A stretch of 27,544 nt of DNA, from NCBI GenBank assembly GCA_031274715.1, contig JAISPT010000012.1, forward strand, positions 1 through 27,544, read 5' to 3'. A program made the translations under genes and the position numbers. Below the pieces are notes generated by a model that worked only from the letters and a program-made list of their open reading frames with translations, ran no database searches and had not been told where the DNA came from. This DNA comes from Azonexus sp. Lineage in GTDB: Bacteria > Pseudomonadota > Gammaproteobacteria > Burkholderiales > Rhodocyclaceae. Positions 8,151 through 16,557 of the stretch are shown here, in pieces. Within the stretch, counting starts at the first letter, position 1. Each line of letters begins with the position of its first letter.

Positions 8151-9079
8151 TGCAGATTGTCCTGGCCAACCCGCGCGGCTTTTGCGCCGGCGTCGAGCGC
8201 GCCATCGCCATCGTCGAGCGCGCGCTGGAAAAATTCGGCGCGCCGATCTACGTTCGCCACGAAATCGTGCACAATAAGTTCGTCTGCGACGACCTGCGCG
8301 CCAAGGGCGCGGTGTTCATCAAAGAACTCGATGAGGCGCCGCCCGGCAGCACCGTGATCTTCAGTGCCCACGGCGTCTCCAAAGCCGTCCGCGACGAAGC
8401 CGAACGGCGTGGCCTGAAGGTCTTCGACGCCACCTGCCCGTTGGTCACCAAGGTCCATGTCGAAGTCGGCAAGATGCGTAAAGAGGCGCGCGAAGTTGTC
8501 ATGATCGGCCATAAGGGCCATCCCGAGGTCGAAGGCACAATGGGCCAGAGCGCGGGCGGCATGTACCTGGTCGAAACCGCGGCCGATGTCGAGCGTCTCG
8601 ATGTGCAGCATCCCGATCAACTCTCCTTCGTGACCCAGACCACGCTGTCGGTCGATGACGCCAGCGTCGTCATCGCAGCCCTGCACGCCCGTTTCCCGAC
8701 CATCCAGGGACCGAAAAAGGACGACATCTGCTACGCCACCCAGAACCGCCAGGACGCGGTCAAGGCGCTGGCTGGCGAATGCGACCTGGTGATCGTCGTC
8801 GGCAGCCCGAACAGCTCCAATTCGCGGCGATTAAGGGAGGTGGCGGCGGGGCGCGGGGTCGAGGCCTATCTGGTCGATGGGCCGGAAGAGGTGAATCCTG
8901 TCTGGTTCCGGGGGAAAGTCTCAGTTGGGGTGACAGCCGGCGCTTCAGCGCCAGCGGTGCTGGTCGAACAAGTCATCGACCGTATCGGCTCGCTGGGCGC
9001 GGGCCAAGTAAGGCAGCTTGCGGCAATGGATGAAGGGGTTGCCTTCCCTTTGCCCAGGGAACTGCTCTTGCGCGACTGA
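8150..9079 (+). CDS. ispH: 4-hydroxy-3-methylbut-2-enyl diphosphate reductase
   Basis: Last enzyme of the MEP isoprenoid pathway; a [4Fe-4S] enzyme that makes IPP and DMAPP. It has 309 aa, standard length. The three cluster cysteines are C12 (NPRGFCAGVERAI), C96 (DATCPLVTKVH) and C194 (DDICYATQNRQ). The substrate/proton-relay residues H124 and E126 are in GHKGHPEVEG, and VVGSPNSSNSRRLRE and VTAGASAP are also present. The ATG shares one base with the fkpB TAA. It is the last gene of the overlapping run; a 172-base gap without a gene separates it from pilY1. I see no clear terminator in that gap, so read-through into the pilus genes is possible. Confidence 0.97.
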   Translation: MQIVLANPRGFCAGVERAIAIVERALEKFGAPIYVRHEIVHNKFVCDDLRAKGAVFIKELDEAPPGSTVIFSAHGVSKAVRDEAERRGLKVFDATCPLVTKVHVEVGKMRKEAREVVMIGHKGHPEVEGTMGQSAGGMYLVETAADVERLDVQHPDQLSFVTQTTLSVDDASVVIAALHARFPTIQGPKKDDICYATQNRQDAVKALAGECDLVIVVGSPNSSNSRRLREVAAGRGVEAYLVDGPEEVNPVWFRGKVSVGVTAGASAPAVLVEQVIDRIGSLGAGQVRQLAAMDEGVAFPLPRELLLRD

Positions 9080-9251
9080 ATTTTCGCGTTCCCGATTCGG
9101 TGTTCTACCGTTTGCGGCCCGCTTTCTTCCGTTGGTCGAATCCGGCTATCGGCATTGGGCGCCTTTGGCTAGAGTCAGCCTAAACGCATCGCTGGCCGCT
9201 GCGGCTTGGGTGCTTCTTGAGACAGTTTTCCAGCTTGGGAGTCAGGACACC

Positions 9252-12200
9252 ATGAACCAGCGCTTCGGGATCAATATCGTCAAACTTGCCCTCTGTCTGG
9301 TTTACCCGGCATTGAGTTTGCCAGCGCTGGCACAGGTTAACTGCGATGACCCGGACAATGCCTTGGATCCGGAATGCAATAAGGATATGCCCCCGCAAAT
9401 AATCCCGGGGGCGCCGGTCTATTCGTCTTTGCCGCCGATGCTTGCGCCGGCCGTGAAGCCCAATATTCTGTTGTTTATCGATAATTCGGGGAGCATGGGC
9501 AGCGCCCCTAACGGCAAGACGGTCACAGCCAGCAATCCGGACAAAATGACTATTGCCAAAAATGTCGCCAAAGATCTGCTGACGGCCAACCGGAACCTGA
9601 GCTGGGGGATATTTTCCTTTGACTATGGCGGCAACAGCAAGAACACCTCCGCCACATTCTACAATGAAGGCGGGGTTTTGCAGTACCCGGTTGGGCCGAT
9701 TGACTCTGAATCGACGGAGGGCAAGGATCGTTTCACGGCCATCATAAAAACCCTCAACGATTTTACGGCCAAAACGAACACGCCGTTGGCCCAAACTATG
9801 ATTGAGATGACCCGGGTCTGGGCCGGTGAGACTTCGTATAACCTGGGATCGGGGTCGTTATCGACCTCGAACGGGAATGCTGGCGGTAAGACGCTGAATC
9901 TGGATAAAGGTACGGATAATGTGTTCAGGTATCAAAGTCCGATCCAGTATCGCTGCCAGAGAAATTTCAATATCTTGATTGGCGATGGAGATCCGACGCA
10001 AGATAACCTGTTCCCAGGTAATCCGACTAATGGTAACAACTATTATGTTCCTGGTAACGGCACCAACATCAAGTACGGCGATGGCATAAAGTGGCAGCAG
10101 CGAGATGTCGCTGGTGGGCCGCTGCTGGACAAAACCTTCAAGGTGTGCCGCGACCTGACCACGGATTCTTTCATTGGCTGCGCCGCCAGCACTTATTTGG
10201 GAGGGGCGGATACACGTATGCCATTTTTAAACAGTGGCTCTGGCAACAACGCTAGCAACAACGGCGGTTCCGGCGGCCCGGTGCGAGACGCGGCCAAGTA
10301 TGCCTACATGCGCGATTTCAAGGTGGATGGGATTCATGGTTTCGATGGCGATGGCAAGAGTTGGGACGATCCCAAATACCCGAAGCAAAACGTCGTTACC
10401 TATGCCGTGGGTTTCGGGATGGATGTGAAGTCTCTGGGGGCCGCGGCCCTGGTGGGCGGCGGCAAGTACTACACTGCGGAGAATCAGAGCCAACTGTTGG
10501 CCGCCCTTAACAACGCCGTTTCCGAGATCGGCAACATTACCTCCAATGCGGGCGGCGCGGCCACCTCCGGAGCCACTTTCAGCACGGCGGACAAAATGTT
10601 CCAGCCGGTTTTCCATCCCACCGGCTGGTATGGCGAATTGCTCTGCTTCAAACTGAATAACCTGGGCCAAGACATCGGTTCTTGCACGCCCAATGCGGGC
10701 GCGGTGTTCCCCGCCCATACAGGCCGGAATATTGCCAGCGCCAAGGTGGTGGGTGGCGTGACTACGCCATTCGAGTTCAAGACGACCAGCCTCACCACGA
10801 TGACCACCGAGCAGCAGAAGGCATTGGAGGGAATTAGCACCACGGCCACCCTGCCGACCAGTACGACGGTGCGCAGTAACGTCATCAATTTCATTCGTGG
10901 TCAGGAGGGCATCAAAGATTTTCGGACTCGTCCCAACGGCCTCCTAGCCGACATCATCGACGGCCAGCCGCTGACGATTAGTGTGCCGAGCGGTTACACC
11001 TCGGACGGTGACTATCCAACCTTCAAGTCGGCCAACAGCAGTCGCGGCATGGTGTTCATCGGCGCCAATGGTGGCATGTTGCACGGCTTTACCACCAATA
11101 ACATGACGGAGGTTTTCGGCTTCGTGCCTTCCCCCGTGTATCCGCAACTCAAGCAGCTCACCGATCCCAATTACGGCAGTCCATCGGCGCCTCACGCCTA
11201 TCATGTCAACGGCGTGCTGCATCAACAGGATGTCAAACTGGGCGGTGTCTGGGCGACCCTGCTGGTGGGCGGGCTGGCGCAAGGCGGGCAAGGCTATTTT
11301 GCCCTCAATGCCACCAGTACGACCTCCCTGTCTACGCCCGCTACCGCGGTCAAGTGGGAATTCACCGACAAGAACGACCCGGATCTCGGCTATACCTTTG
11401 GCTCTCCAATCATTTACAACGTCCGAACCTCGTCGACTGTGGCCGTGCCGGCGGTATTGTTGGCCAATGGCTATAAGAGCGATTTTCCCGATGGCAATGT
11501 CGGCGTCAACAATTCGACCTTGTTCATCGTCAATGCTAACGATGGCACGATGCTGAAAAAGATCACCGCGCCTTCGGGCTGGGGGCTGTCTTCGCCGTTT
11601 GGCGTCGATTATGACCCGGTCATTGGGGCCGACGGTACGCTCGATTATGTCTATGCGGGCGATCAATCGGGCAGGCTGTGGCGCTTCGATCTGACCTCGC
11701 CGATTGGCGCCGCCTTGCCCGATCCCCATCTGGTTTTCAGTGCCGGCTCCGGGCATCCGATCATCCAGAAGCCGGTTGTCAAGATCGTGAAGGACAAGGA
11801 TGGTAATTTCCTCGGCAATCTGGTGATCTTTGGCACCGGCAGTTTGCTCGAAACGTCAGATCGCCTCGACAACGCGACCCAGACGCTGTATGCGGTCCTG
11901 GACAGGATGGGGAGCACCACTTCCCCTATTATCCGGGCCAATCTGGCGCCGCGGGTGCTTGAAGAGGCCGTCGTCGCCTCCGGCAGCGATCAACGCGCCG
12001 GCACCTATCGCAGGATCGAGCCCGCTGACCCATCTGCTCCGGATCTCGACTTGACCGACCCGAATAGTGACAAATTGGGATGGTATCTCGATCTGCCGGT
12101 CAAGTCCGAGCGCTTGTCCACTACGCCCTTGTTGTACGACGACCGCGTGCTGTTTGGCACCGGCATTCCGAACAGCCAGGAGGTGTGCAATACCGGCTAT

Positions 12201-12626
12201 GGCTGGTACATGGGATTGGACCCGCTGACCGGTTTGGTCGTGAAGGACAAGAAGGGGGACGATTTCAGTTTCTTTGATGTGAAAATTGACGGCAAGTCGA
12301 CACCGGAGGATATGGTGAAGTTTCCCGACGGCAAGTCCTACTACATCAGCGGCTACAAACTGGACGGCATCTCCACGAATTTGGCCGCGCTTGTTACCTC
12401 CGTTGCCTACCCGTCCTTTGCCACGGACAATACCTATGCCGCCGGTCTTGCCTTCTATGACTCCAATGTCATGAGCGTTGCTACCGGCAGGGAGTCTTCC
12501 GGGAAGGGCAGCAAGGTCTTTGTAGGCGAGCTGGGAAGTGACAAGTTGCACGGATTTGATCCGACCAAGGAGAGCAGTGGCGTCAAGGTCGAAACCACTA
12601 TCTGGCGGGAAATCAAGTGGAAATGA
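9252..12626 (+). CDS. pilY1: type IV pilus tip adhesin / biogenesis factor PilY1
   Basis: Large exported protein that caps type IV pili with the minor pilins and acts in adhesion, pilus extension and surface sensing. The start ATG 9252 (AGGA four bases upstream) gives 1124 aa with a clear signal peptide ending near LSLPALAQ. A von Willebrand A domain follows, with the metal-site motif D77-N-S-G-S81 (ILLFIDNSGSMG), a TPLAQ threonine and ILIGDGDPTQD, closing near NQSQLLAALNNAVSEIG (about residue 425). The C-terminal half is the PilY1 beta-propeller: GANGGMLHGF, VGGLAQGGQGYFALN, SPIIYNV, DYVYAGDQSGRLWRFDL near residue 804, and GTGSLLE. It is rich in Gly, Thr and Asn, unlike its upstream neighbours. 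It is the first gene of the minor pilin operon, whereas in Pseudomonas it follows pilX. Confidence 0.92.
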   Translation: MNQRFGINIVKLALCLVYPALSLPALAQVNCDDPDNALDPECNKDMPPQIIPGAPVYSSLPPMLAPAVKPNILLFIDNSGSMGSAPNGKTVTASNPDKMTIAKNVAKDLLTANRNLSWGIFSFDYGGNSKNTSATFYNEGGVLQYPVGPIDSESTEGKDRFTAIIKTLNDFTAKTNTPLAQTMIEMTRVWAGETSYNLGSGSLSTSNGNAGGKTLNLDKGTDNVFRYQSPIQYRCQRNFNILIGDGDPTQDNLFPGNPTNGNNYYVPGNGTNIKYGDGIKWQQRDVAGGPLLDKTFKVCRDLTTDSFIGCAASTYLGGADTRMPFLNSGSGNNASNNGGSGGPVRDAAKYAYMRDFKVDGIHGFDGDGKSWDDPKYPKQNVVTYAVGFGMDVKSLGAAALVGGGKYYTAENQSQLLAALNNAVSEIGNITSNAGGAATSGATFSTADKMFQPVFHPTGWYGELLCFKLNNLGQDIGSCTPNAGAVFPAHTGRNIASAKVVGGVTTPFEFKTTSLTTMTTEQQKALEGISTTATLPTSTTVRSNVINFIRGQEGIKDFRTRPNGLLADIIDGQPLTISVPSGYTSDGDYPTFKSANSSRGMVFIGANGGMLHGFTTNNMTEVFGFVPSPVYPQLKQLTDPNYGSPSAPHAYHVNGVLHQQDVKLGGVWATLLVGGLAQGGQGYFALNATSTTSLSTPATAVKWEFTDKNDPDLGYTFGSPIIYNVRTSSTVAVPAVLLANGYKSDFPDGNVGVNNSTLFIVNANDGTMLKKITAPSGWGLSSPFGVDYDPVIGADGTLDYVYAGDQSGRLWRFDLTSPIGAALPDPHLVFSAGSGHPIIQKPVVKIVKDKDGNFLGNLVIFGTGSLLETSDRLDNATQTLYAVLDRMGSTTSPIIRANLAPRVLEEAVVASGSDQRAGTYRRIEPADPSAPDLDLTDPNSDKLGWYLDLPVKSERLSTTPLLYDDRVLFGTGIPNSQEVCNTGYGWYMGLDPLTGLVVKDKKGDDFSFFDVKIDGKSTPEDMVKFPDGKSYYISGYKLDGISTNLAALVTSVAYPSFATDNTYAAGLAFYDSNVMSVATGRESSGKGSKVFVGELGSDKLHGFDPTKESSGVKVETTIWREIKWK

Positions 12627-13144
12627 TCGCTCAAGGCCGTATGCCGCGACATGCTTCTCGTGGTGTAACGCTGATCGAATTGATGATCACACTGGTGATC
12701 TTGGCCATTCTGGCCACGGTCGGAGTGCCGAGCATGATCGGGCTGATCCGCGATGCCCGCTTGTCGACCTATACCGATTTGCTGGTCAACACGCTGAATC
12801 TGGCGCGTATCGAAGCGATCAAGCAGCGGAAGGATATGGAGGTCTGTACGGCGGCTGATCCCAATGCGGCCACTACCACTGCGTGCGCGAGTGGTATCGA
12901 TTGGGACAATGGCGTCATGATCTTCGACGGTGTGAGCATGATTCGGCGGGAGCCTTTTCAGGGGGGGGTGACGGTGAAAGAGAAAAACTCGGTGGAGTCT
13001 GTGGTTTTTACCGGCACGATTGGCAACGCCGTACCGACCGCTGAATTCTATTTGTGTATCCCTGGCCGCCCGCAGCAGCAGGTGAATGTCCTGGCATCGG
13101 GGCGTGTCAGCAAACAGGTCAACAGCACCATGATATGCAGTTGA
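12623..13144 (+). CDS. fimT: minor pilin, GspH/FimT family
   Basis: Type IV pilus minor pseudopilin, about 173 aa. The ATG at 12623 overlaps the pilY1 stop as ATGA; GTG 12617 and ATG 12641 are alternatives that leave the mature protein unchanged. The prepilin peptidase site is ASRG/VTLIELMITLVILAILATVGVPS, so mature residue 1 is Val rather than the usual Phe, while Glu5 is kept. The next stretch, LVNTLNLARIEAIKQRKDMEVC, is the GspH/FimT signature (AR.EAIKR...V.LC). A C-terminal VNVLASGRVS matches the family strand. FimU is an alternative label. Operon position is between pilY1 and pilV. Confidence 0.87.
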   Translation: MIAQGRMPRHASRGVTLIELMITLVILAILATVGVPSMIGLIRDARLSTYTDLLVNTLNLARIEAIKQRKDMEVCTAADPNAATTTACASGIDWDNGVMIFDGVSMIRREPFQGGVTVKEKNSVESVVFTGTIGNAVPTAEFYLCIPGRPQQQVNVLASGRVSKQVNSTMICS

Positions 13145-13158
13145 AAATGGAGTCGACG

Positions 13159-13698
13159 ATGCGGACTGAACGATTCAGGTGTCAAACAGGCATGTCGCTG
13201 GTCGAGGTGATGGTGGCGGTTTTCATCCTTGGCGCCGGCTTGCTCGGTTTGGCCGCACTCCAGGGGCGCTCATTGGCCTATGCCCAGAGTTCCTTCCAGC
13301 GCAGTATCGCGGCCGATCTGGCGGCTGATCTGGCTGACCGGATTCGCGCCAACCGCTCGCCTTTTCTGGCTTACACCGATACCGGGGCGCTACCGCCTGG
13401 ATTGCTCGCGGCGCCGGATGTCTCGCAGTGCAGTCAGGCAAGCGATCTGGATAGCGTGATTGGGTGTCCCGAACCAAGTAGCACGCCCCTCCCGCCCGGC
13501 GACAATGCCTATCGCGTGGCGGCCGATATGACTGAATGGAATATGGCCCTGAGAAGCCAGTTGGTGAATGGGCGCTGGAGCCTGACGGCCGTTCCGAACG
13601 GGCCGTTGTGGCGGTATACGCTGACCATTACCTGGCTGGATAACCGCAAGGATCCCAATGGCAATGTCGATGCGAGCTACGTGACGGTGATTCAATGA
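13159..13698 (+). CDS. pilV: type IV pilus minor pilin PilV
   Basis: Minor pilin that helps prime pilus assembly. The start ATG 13159 is preceded by GGAG at a good distance and gives 179 aa; ATG 13147 is possible. The prepilin site is QTG/MSLVEVMVAVFILGAGLLGLAALQ, with Glu5 present, followed by the PilV hallmark SLAYAQSSFQRSIAADLAADLADRIRANR. The rest is a globular domain with two Cys (in SQCSQAS and IGCPEP), which may form a disulfide. It starts 14 bases after the fimT stop and its own stop overlaps pilW as ATGA. Confidence 0.9.
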   Translation: MRTERFRCQTGMSLVEVMVAVFILGAGLLGLAALQGRSLAYAQSSFQRSIAADLAADLADRIRANRSPFLAYTDTGALPPGLLAAPDVSQCSQASDLDSVIGCPEPSSTPLPPGDNAYRVAADMTEWNMALRSQLVNGRWSLTAVPNGPLWRYTLTITWLDNRKDPNGNVDASYVTVIQ

Positions 13699-14558
13699 TG
13701 ATGCGTCGCAGATTGATGGCTGGTTTGTCGCTGATTGAACTTCTGGTGGCGATGACCATCGCGTTAGTGGCGGTTCTCGCTGCCACCGCGTTGTATAACT
13801 CGACGCGGCAAACCTATCGGGTGCAGGCCATGCAGAATCGGCTGGCCGAGGACGGGCGCTTTGCCATTTCCATGCTCCAGCGCGTCGTTACCCAAGCGGG
13901 TTTTCGCCCGACGCCGGCAACGCCTTGGGTGGGATTCGCGACTCCCGTCGATCCTGCCGTCCCTACCACCACCAACCCGCCAGCGGTGACGCCGACCTCG
14001 ACCACTGAGATGACCGTGCGCTTCATTGCCGATGGTTCCGGAGCAGCCACTCCCGATAGTAACCAGATCGACTGTGACGGGCAGTCCGTGACTACCAATA
14101 GCTCCACGGAATTGGTGATTTCGCAATCCACGGCAGGCAGCGAGTTGCTTTGCGGCCTGCCCGCGCAGGCCGAGGCTGCCAGGACGAAGTGGATTGCTTC
14201 CTCCGGCGCCGGGACTGAGCTGGTGAATTTTCGTCTGGGGTACGGCATCGACGTCAACCCCGATACCGCCCTGGATTTTGGCTGTGGCGCTTCCGGAACG
14301 GTGGCTGGTACCTTGGCGGGCGATTGCGTTGCGGACGATTATTTGCCGACTGACGTGGCCCCGACCGTGATGCCGACCACTGCGCAGCCCATCGTCGCTG
14401 TTCGTGCCTGCCTGGTGTTGCGCTCGGATACGACGGATACCTCGATCACCCGGGAAGCCGCCTGGAAAAATTGTTGGGACAACGATATTGCCGCTTCGCT
14501 GACCGATCACAAACTGTATCGCACCTTCCGAACAACGATCTTGCTCAGGAATCGCTAG
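13695..14558 (+). CDS. pilW: type IV pilus minor pilin PilW
   Basis: Minor pilin of 287 aa, the largest of the set, as usual for PilW. The prepilin site is LMAG/LSLIELLVAMTIALVAVLAATALY with Glu5 present. Family features follow: NSTRQTYRVQAMQNRLAEDGRFAISMLQRVVTQAGF (the conserved early helix and AGF). Near the C-terminus are VAVRACLVLRSD and LYRTFRTTILLRNR, the latter typical of PilW ends. The ATG overlaps the pilV stop. Three consecutive starting Met codons make the exact start uncertain by one or two residues. Confidence 0.9.
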   Translation: MMMRRRLMAGLSLIELLVAMTIALVAVLAATALYNSTRQTYRVQAMQNRLAEDGRFAISMLQRVVTQAGFRPTPATPWVGFATPVDPAVPTTTNPPAVTPTSTTEMTVRFIADGSGAATPDSNQIDCDGQSVTTNSSTELVISQSTAGSELLCGLPAQAEAARTKWIASSGAGTELVNFRLGYGIDVNPDTALDFGCGASGTVAGTLAGDCVADDYLPTDVAPTVMPTTAQPIVAVRACLVLRSDTTDTSITREAAWKNCWDNDIAASLTDHKLYRTFRTTILLRNR

Positions 14559-14568
14559 GGAGAGCCGG

Positions 14569-15144
14569 ATGAATACCTGTAATACGCGCAAGGACGGTGG
14601 TTTTGCTCTGATTATGGCGATGATCATCCTGTTTGTGCTGACGATCCTGGTGGTCAACGCCGTGCGCAATTCCAGCATGAGCGAGCAGATGGCCGGCAGC
14701 TACATGGACCGCAATCGCGCCATGCAGGCGGCCGAGATGGCGTTGCGCGAAGGCGAGGCCAAGCTGGCGACATTGGATGCGGCCTTCAATCCGCTTTGTC
14801 TGGATGGGTGTACCGTGATCGCGGGCGCCGTGGCTGCCCTGGCAGCCCCGCCGACAGTCTGCACCCCACCGGCAGCCACGCCGCCGCTTTGCGTCTCGTC
14901 GATCCCAACGACTTGGGCAAATGGCGGCAATGAGAGCACGATCACCTTTAACCTCACGCTCGATGATGGCACGACGAAGCAAATGACGGCCAGCTACAGA
15001 ATCATCCTCCTTGACAATGCCTTGAGAGATCCCAGTAAAGATGCCAGTTGCAAGGCCTACAGCATCATGGGGCAGGGTGCGGGAATCGATAGTCGAACCG
15101 AGGTAATTTTGCAAACGATCGCCCATGTTTGCCCCCTATCGTGA
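14569..15144 (+). CDS. pilX: type IV pilus minor pilin PilX
   Basis: Minor pilin of 191 aa. The ribosome site AGGGAGAG lies just ahead of ATG 14569. The processing site is KDGG/FALIMAMIILFVLTILVVNAVRNSSM; like other PilX proteins it lacks Glu5 (here Met). SMSEQMAGSYMDRNRAMQAAEMALREGEAKL is the conserved PilX N-terminal helix. The C-terminal part has several Cys. PilX together with PilV, PilW and FimT/FimU forms the priming tip complex that carries PilY1, in agreement with the operon. The 3' end runs close to pilE, whose start lies 16 bases after this stop. Confidence 0.88.
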   Translation: MNTCNTRKDGGFALIMAMIILFVLTILVVNAVRNSSMSEQMAGSYMDRNRAMQAAEMALREGEAKLATLDAAFNPLCLDGCTVIAGAVAALAAPPTVCTPPAATPPLCVSSIPTTWANGGNESTITFNLTLDDGTTKQMTASYRIILLDNALRDPSKDASCKAYSIMGQGAGIDSRTEVILQTIAHVCPLS

Positions 15145-15160
15145 CGCGATGGAGAGAAAA

Positions 15161-15583
15161 ATGATGGATTTCCGGATGAACAGGGGGTTTACCCTGATCG
15201 AAATCATGATCGTAGTGGCCATCGTCGCCATCCTGGCGGCCATCGCCTTGCCGGCGTACAACGAGCAGATTCGCAAATCCCGGCGGACGGATGCACAGCG
15301 GGAAATGGTGGAATACGCCCAGGCTCTGGAACGGTGGTTTACGATGAATGGAACGTATCAGAAGAGCGCGACCGACAACAGTTGCGGGGTCGCCGCACCG
15401 ACGACGAATCAGTTCTATAGCATCACGGGAAATTGCAATGTACCGGGGTGCGCTGTGACAGGGACATGCTTCATCATCACGGCAGATCCAGCCGGCACTT
15501 CACAAGCACCGGATGGAAAACTTACGCTGAACCAAGCCGGAGCGCGTGGCGGTGATGTCAATAATGGAAACTGGCGAAACTAG
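15161..15583 (+). CDS. pilE: type IV minor pilin PilE
   Basis: Pilin-like protein of 140 aa. The start ATG 15161 is preceded by GGAG at six bases; an earlier in-frame ATG at 15125 inside pilX lacks a site. The leader MMDFRMNRG is cleaved before FTLIEIMIVVAIVAILAAIALPAYNEQIRKSRRTDAQREM, a textbook class III leader with Glu5. The globular part, with ALERWFTMNGTYQ and four Cys, resembles the minor pilin PilE of Pseudomonas-type clusters more than a major pilin, and its place at the end of the minor pilin operon supports this. The stop codon lies inside a 17-base tandem duplication (see repeat at 15574). Confidence 0.9.
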   Translation: MMDFRMNRGFTLIEIMIVVAIVAILAAIALPAYNEQIRKSRRTDAQREMVEYAQALERWFTMNGTYQKSATDNSCGVAAPTTNQFYSITGNCNVPGCAVTGTCFIITADPAGTSQAPDGKLTLNQAGARGGDVNNGNWRN

Positions 15584-15607
15584 GGCGGCTGCGAAACCAG
15601 GGCGGTT
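15574..15607 (+). repeat. 17-base tandem duplication across the pilE stop codon
   Basis: GCGAAACTAGGGCGGCT at 15574-15590 is repeated directly at 15591-15607 with two changes (15 of 17 identical). The first unit holds the last codons and TAG stop of pilE; the second has CAG in place of TAG. Likely replication slippage or insertion-associated duplication. Confidence 0.6.
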
Positions 15608-15711
15608 TTGAGTGACGCTTGGTTTGCGCCGGTTTCCCCTTCGCCTGCTTGCGGGAGAGGGGCCGGAGGGTGAGCGGAGAAAAATACCAAAAACTGCCTC
15701 AAAACCGCTCT
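15599..15711. repeat. 113-base inverted-repeat element between pilE and rpsT
   Basis: AGGGCGGTTTTGAG (15599-15612) is mirrored by CTCAAAACCGCTCT (15698-15711), 13 of 14 pairing. The interior has a stretch (GCTTGCGGGAGAGGGG and GGAGGGTGAG) of the type found scattered between genes in many proteobacteria. It looks like a MITE- or REP-like unit. The pair could also act as a weak terminator for the pilus operon, but there is no U-tract. Confidence 0.5.
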
Positions 15712-15737
15712 AACCAGATAAGTAGCCGATGCCTTGG

Positions 15738-15765
15738 TTGAAAGACAATAAATTTCTGCTACAAT
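15738..15765 (+). promoter_or_regulatory. sigma-70 promoter of rpsT
   Basis: TTGAAA (15738-15743) and TACAAT (15760-15765) are spaced by 16 bases. The expected start near 15772 leaves a leader of about 30 bases before the rpsT ATG. Confidence 0.75.
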
Positions 15766-15802
15766 CTATCCTTTGCTTTTTCTACATTCGGATAACTCAA
15801 CA

Positions 15803-16069
15803 ATGGCCAACAGCGCACAAGCCCGCAAGCGCGCCCGTCAAGCTGACAAGCAGCGCGCCCATAACGCAAGCCTGCGTTCGACCCTGCGTACCGCGATCAA
15901 GCGGGTGCGTCAGGCGATCCAGGCTGGCGACAAAACCGCCGCTCAAGGCGTCTTCCAGAAATCCGTCGCGGTTCTCGATCGCATCGCGGACAAGAAGATC
16001 GTTCACAAGAACAAGGCCGCTCGTACCAAGAGCCGCCTGTCTGCCCAGATCAAGGCACTTGCTGCCTGA
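15803..16069 (+). CDS. rpsT: 30S ribosomal protein S20
   Basis: Primary-binding small-subunit protein that contacts 16S rRNA. The start ATG 15803 gives 88 aa (MANSAQARKRARQADKQRAHNASLRSTLRTAIKRV), standard for S20, ending in KSRLSAQIKALAA. It is very basic and all-helical, as known for the family. It has its own promoter and is followed 19 bases later by a strong hairpin terminator, so it forms a single-gene unit. An in-frame ATG at 15773 lies in the leader and is not the start. In Pseudomonas rpsT also lies near the ribF-ispH-pilus region, so the neighbourhood is old. Confidence 0.98.
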   Translation: MANSAQARKRARQADKQRAHNASLRSTLRTAIKRVRQAIQAGDKTAAQGVFQKSVAVLDRIADKKIVHKNKAARTKSRLSAQIKALAA

Positions 16070-16088
16070 TTCTGGCTGTGATCCAGTG

Positions 16089-16120
16089 AAAATGGCGCCT
16101 GCGGGCGCCATTTTTGTTTT
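16089..16120. terminator. bidirectional rho-independent terminator after rpsT
   Basis: Stem AAAATGGCGCC / GGCGCCATTTT with a 4-base loop, followed by a T-rich tract on the plus strand. The flanking A-run makes it work also for the convergent DUF3579 gene on the minus strand. Confidence 0.88.
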
Positions 16121-16138
16121 TATGGCTTGTGTGTGGTG

Positions 16139-16438
16139 TTATTTTTTGCCGTCGATCGGGCAGACGCCATCGATGATCTGCAGGTCGTTGTCCTGGGCGA
16201 AGTTGAGCATGAAGCGGTAGGCCATGGGTTCGATTTCATCGAGCCGGCCATCGACAAAGACCGCCTTTTCGCCGTTGTAATCGCCCGGTCCGACGTAGGG
16301 GGAGTATTTCATCTTGCGTTCGGCGCCAAATGCCGACATGACGCCGCAGAGTCTCTCGGCCCAATCGCTGGGGCGAAATTTCTTACCTTGCTTGGTGAGG
16401 CCAACAATGATGAAGGTGGTCGATTCAAGCGTTGTCAT
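16139..16438 (-). CDS. DUF3579 family protein
   Basis: A 99-aa cytosolic protein of unknown function; the start ATG 16436-16438 (MTTLESTTFIIVGLTKQGKKFRPSDWAERL) is preferred to an upstream in-frame ATG that adds a low-complexity leader. The family pattern is recognisable: GKKFRPSDWAERLCGVMSAFG, then KMKYSPYVGPGDYNGEKAVFVDGRLDEIEPMAYRFMLNFAQDNDLQI. In other betaproteobacteria, to my recollection, genes of this family sit between rpsT and argF-argG, as they nearly do here. That linkage hints at a role tied to arginine or translation but does not prove one. No catalytic motif is evident. Confidence 0.8.
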   Translation of the reverse strand: MTTLESTTFIIVGLTKQGKKFRPSDWAERLCGVMSAFGAERKMKYSPYVGPGDYNGEKAVFVDGRLDEIEPMAYRFMLNFAQDNDLQIIDGVCPIDGKK

Positions 16439-16557
16439 TGTTTTACTCTGCGTGGGGGACGGTACGACCAGTGTTTCCAAATTCTAACAGAAGGGCCCGT
16501 GCCGTGGCAGCTTCGCTAAGAAAGTGAGGGAAACTTCTTTGGTATTAGTGAGATAGA

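Noticed and set aside
9018..9251. In-frame upstream extension of pilY1 by 78 codons into ispH
   Set aside because: It would remove the signal peptide from the N-terminus; ATG 9252 with AGGA and a clean signal peptide is a better start.
15599..15711. Inverted repeat as a rho-independent terminator of the pilus operon
   Set aside because: The loop is about 85 bases and there is no T-tract; a repeat element explains it better.
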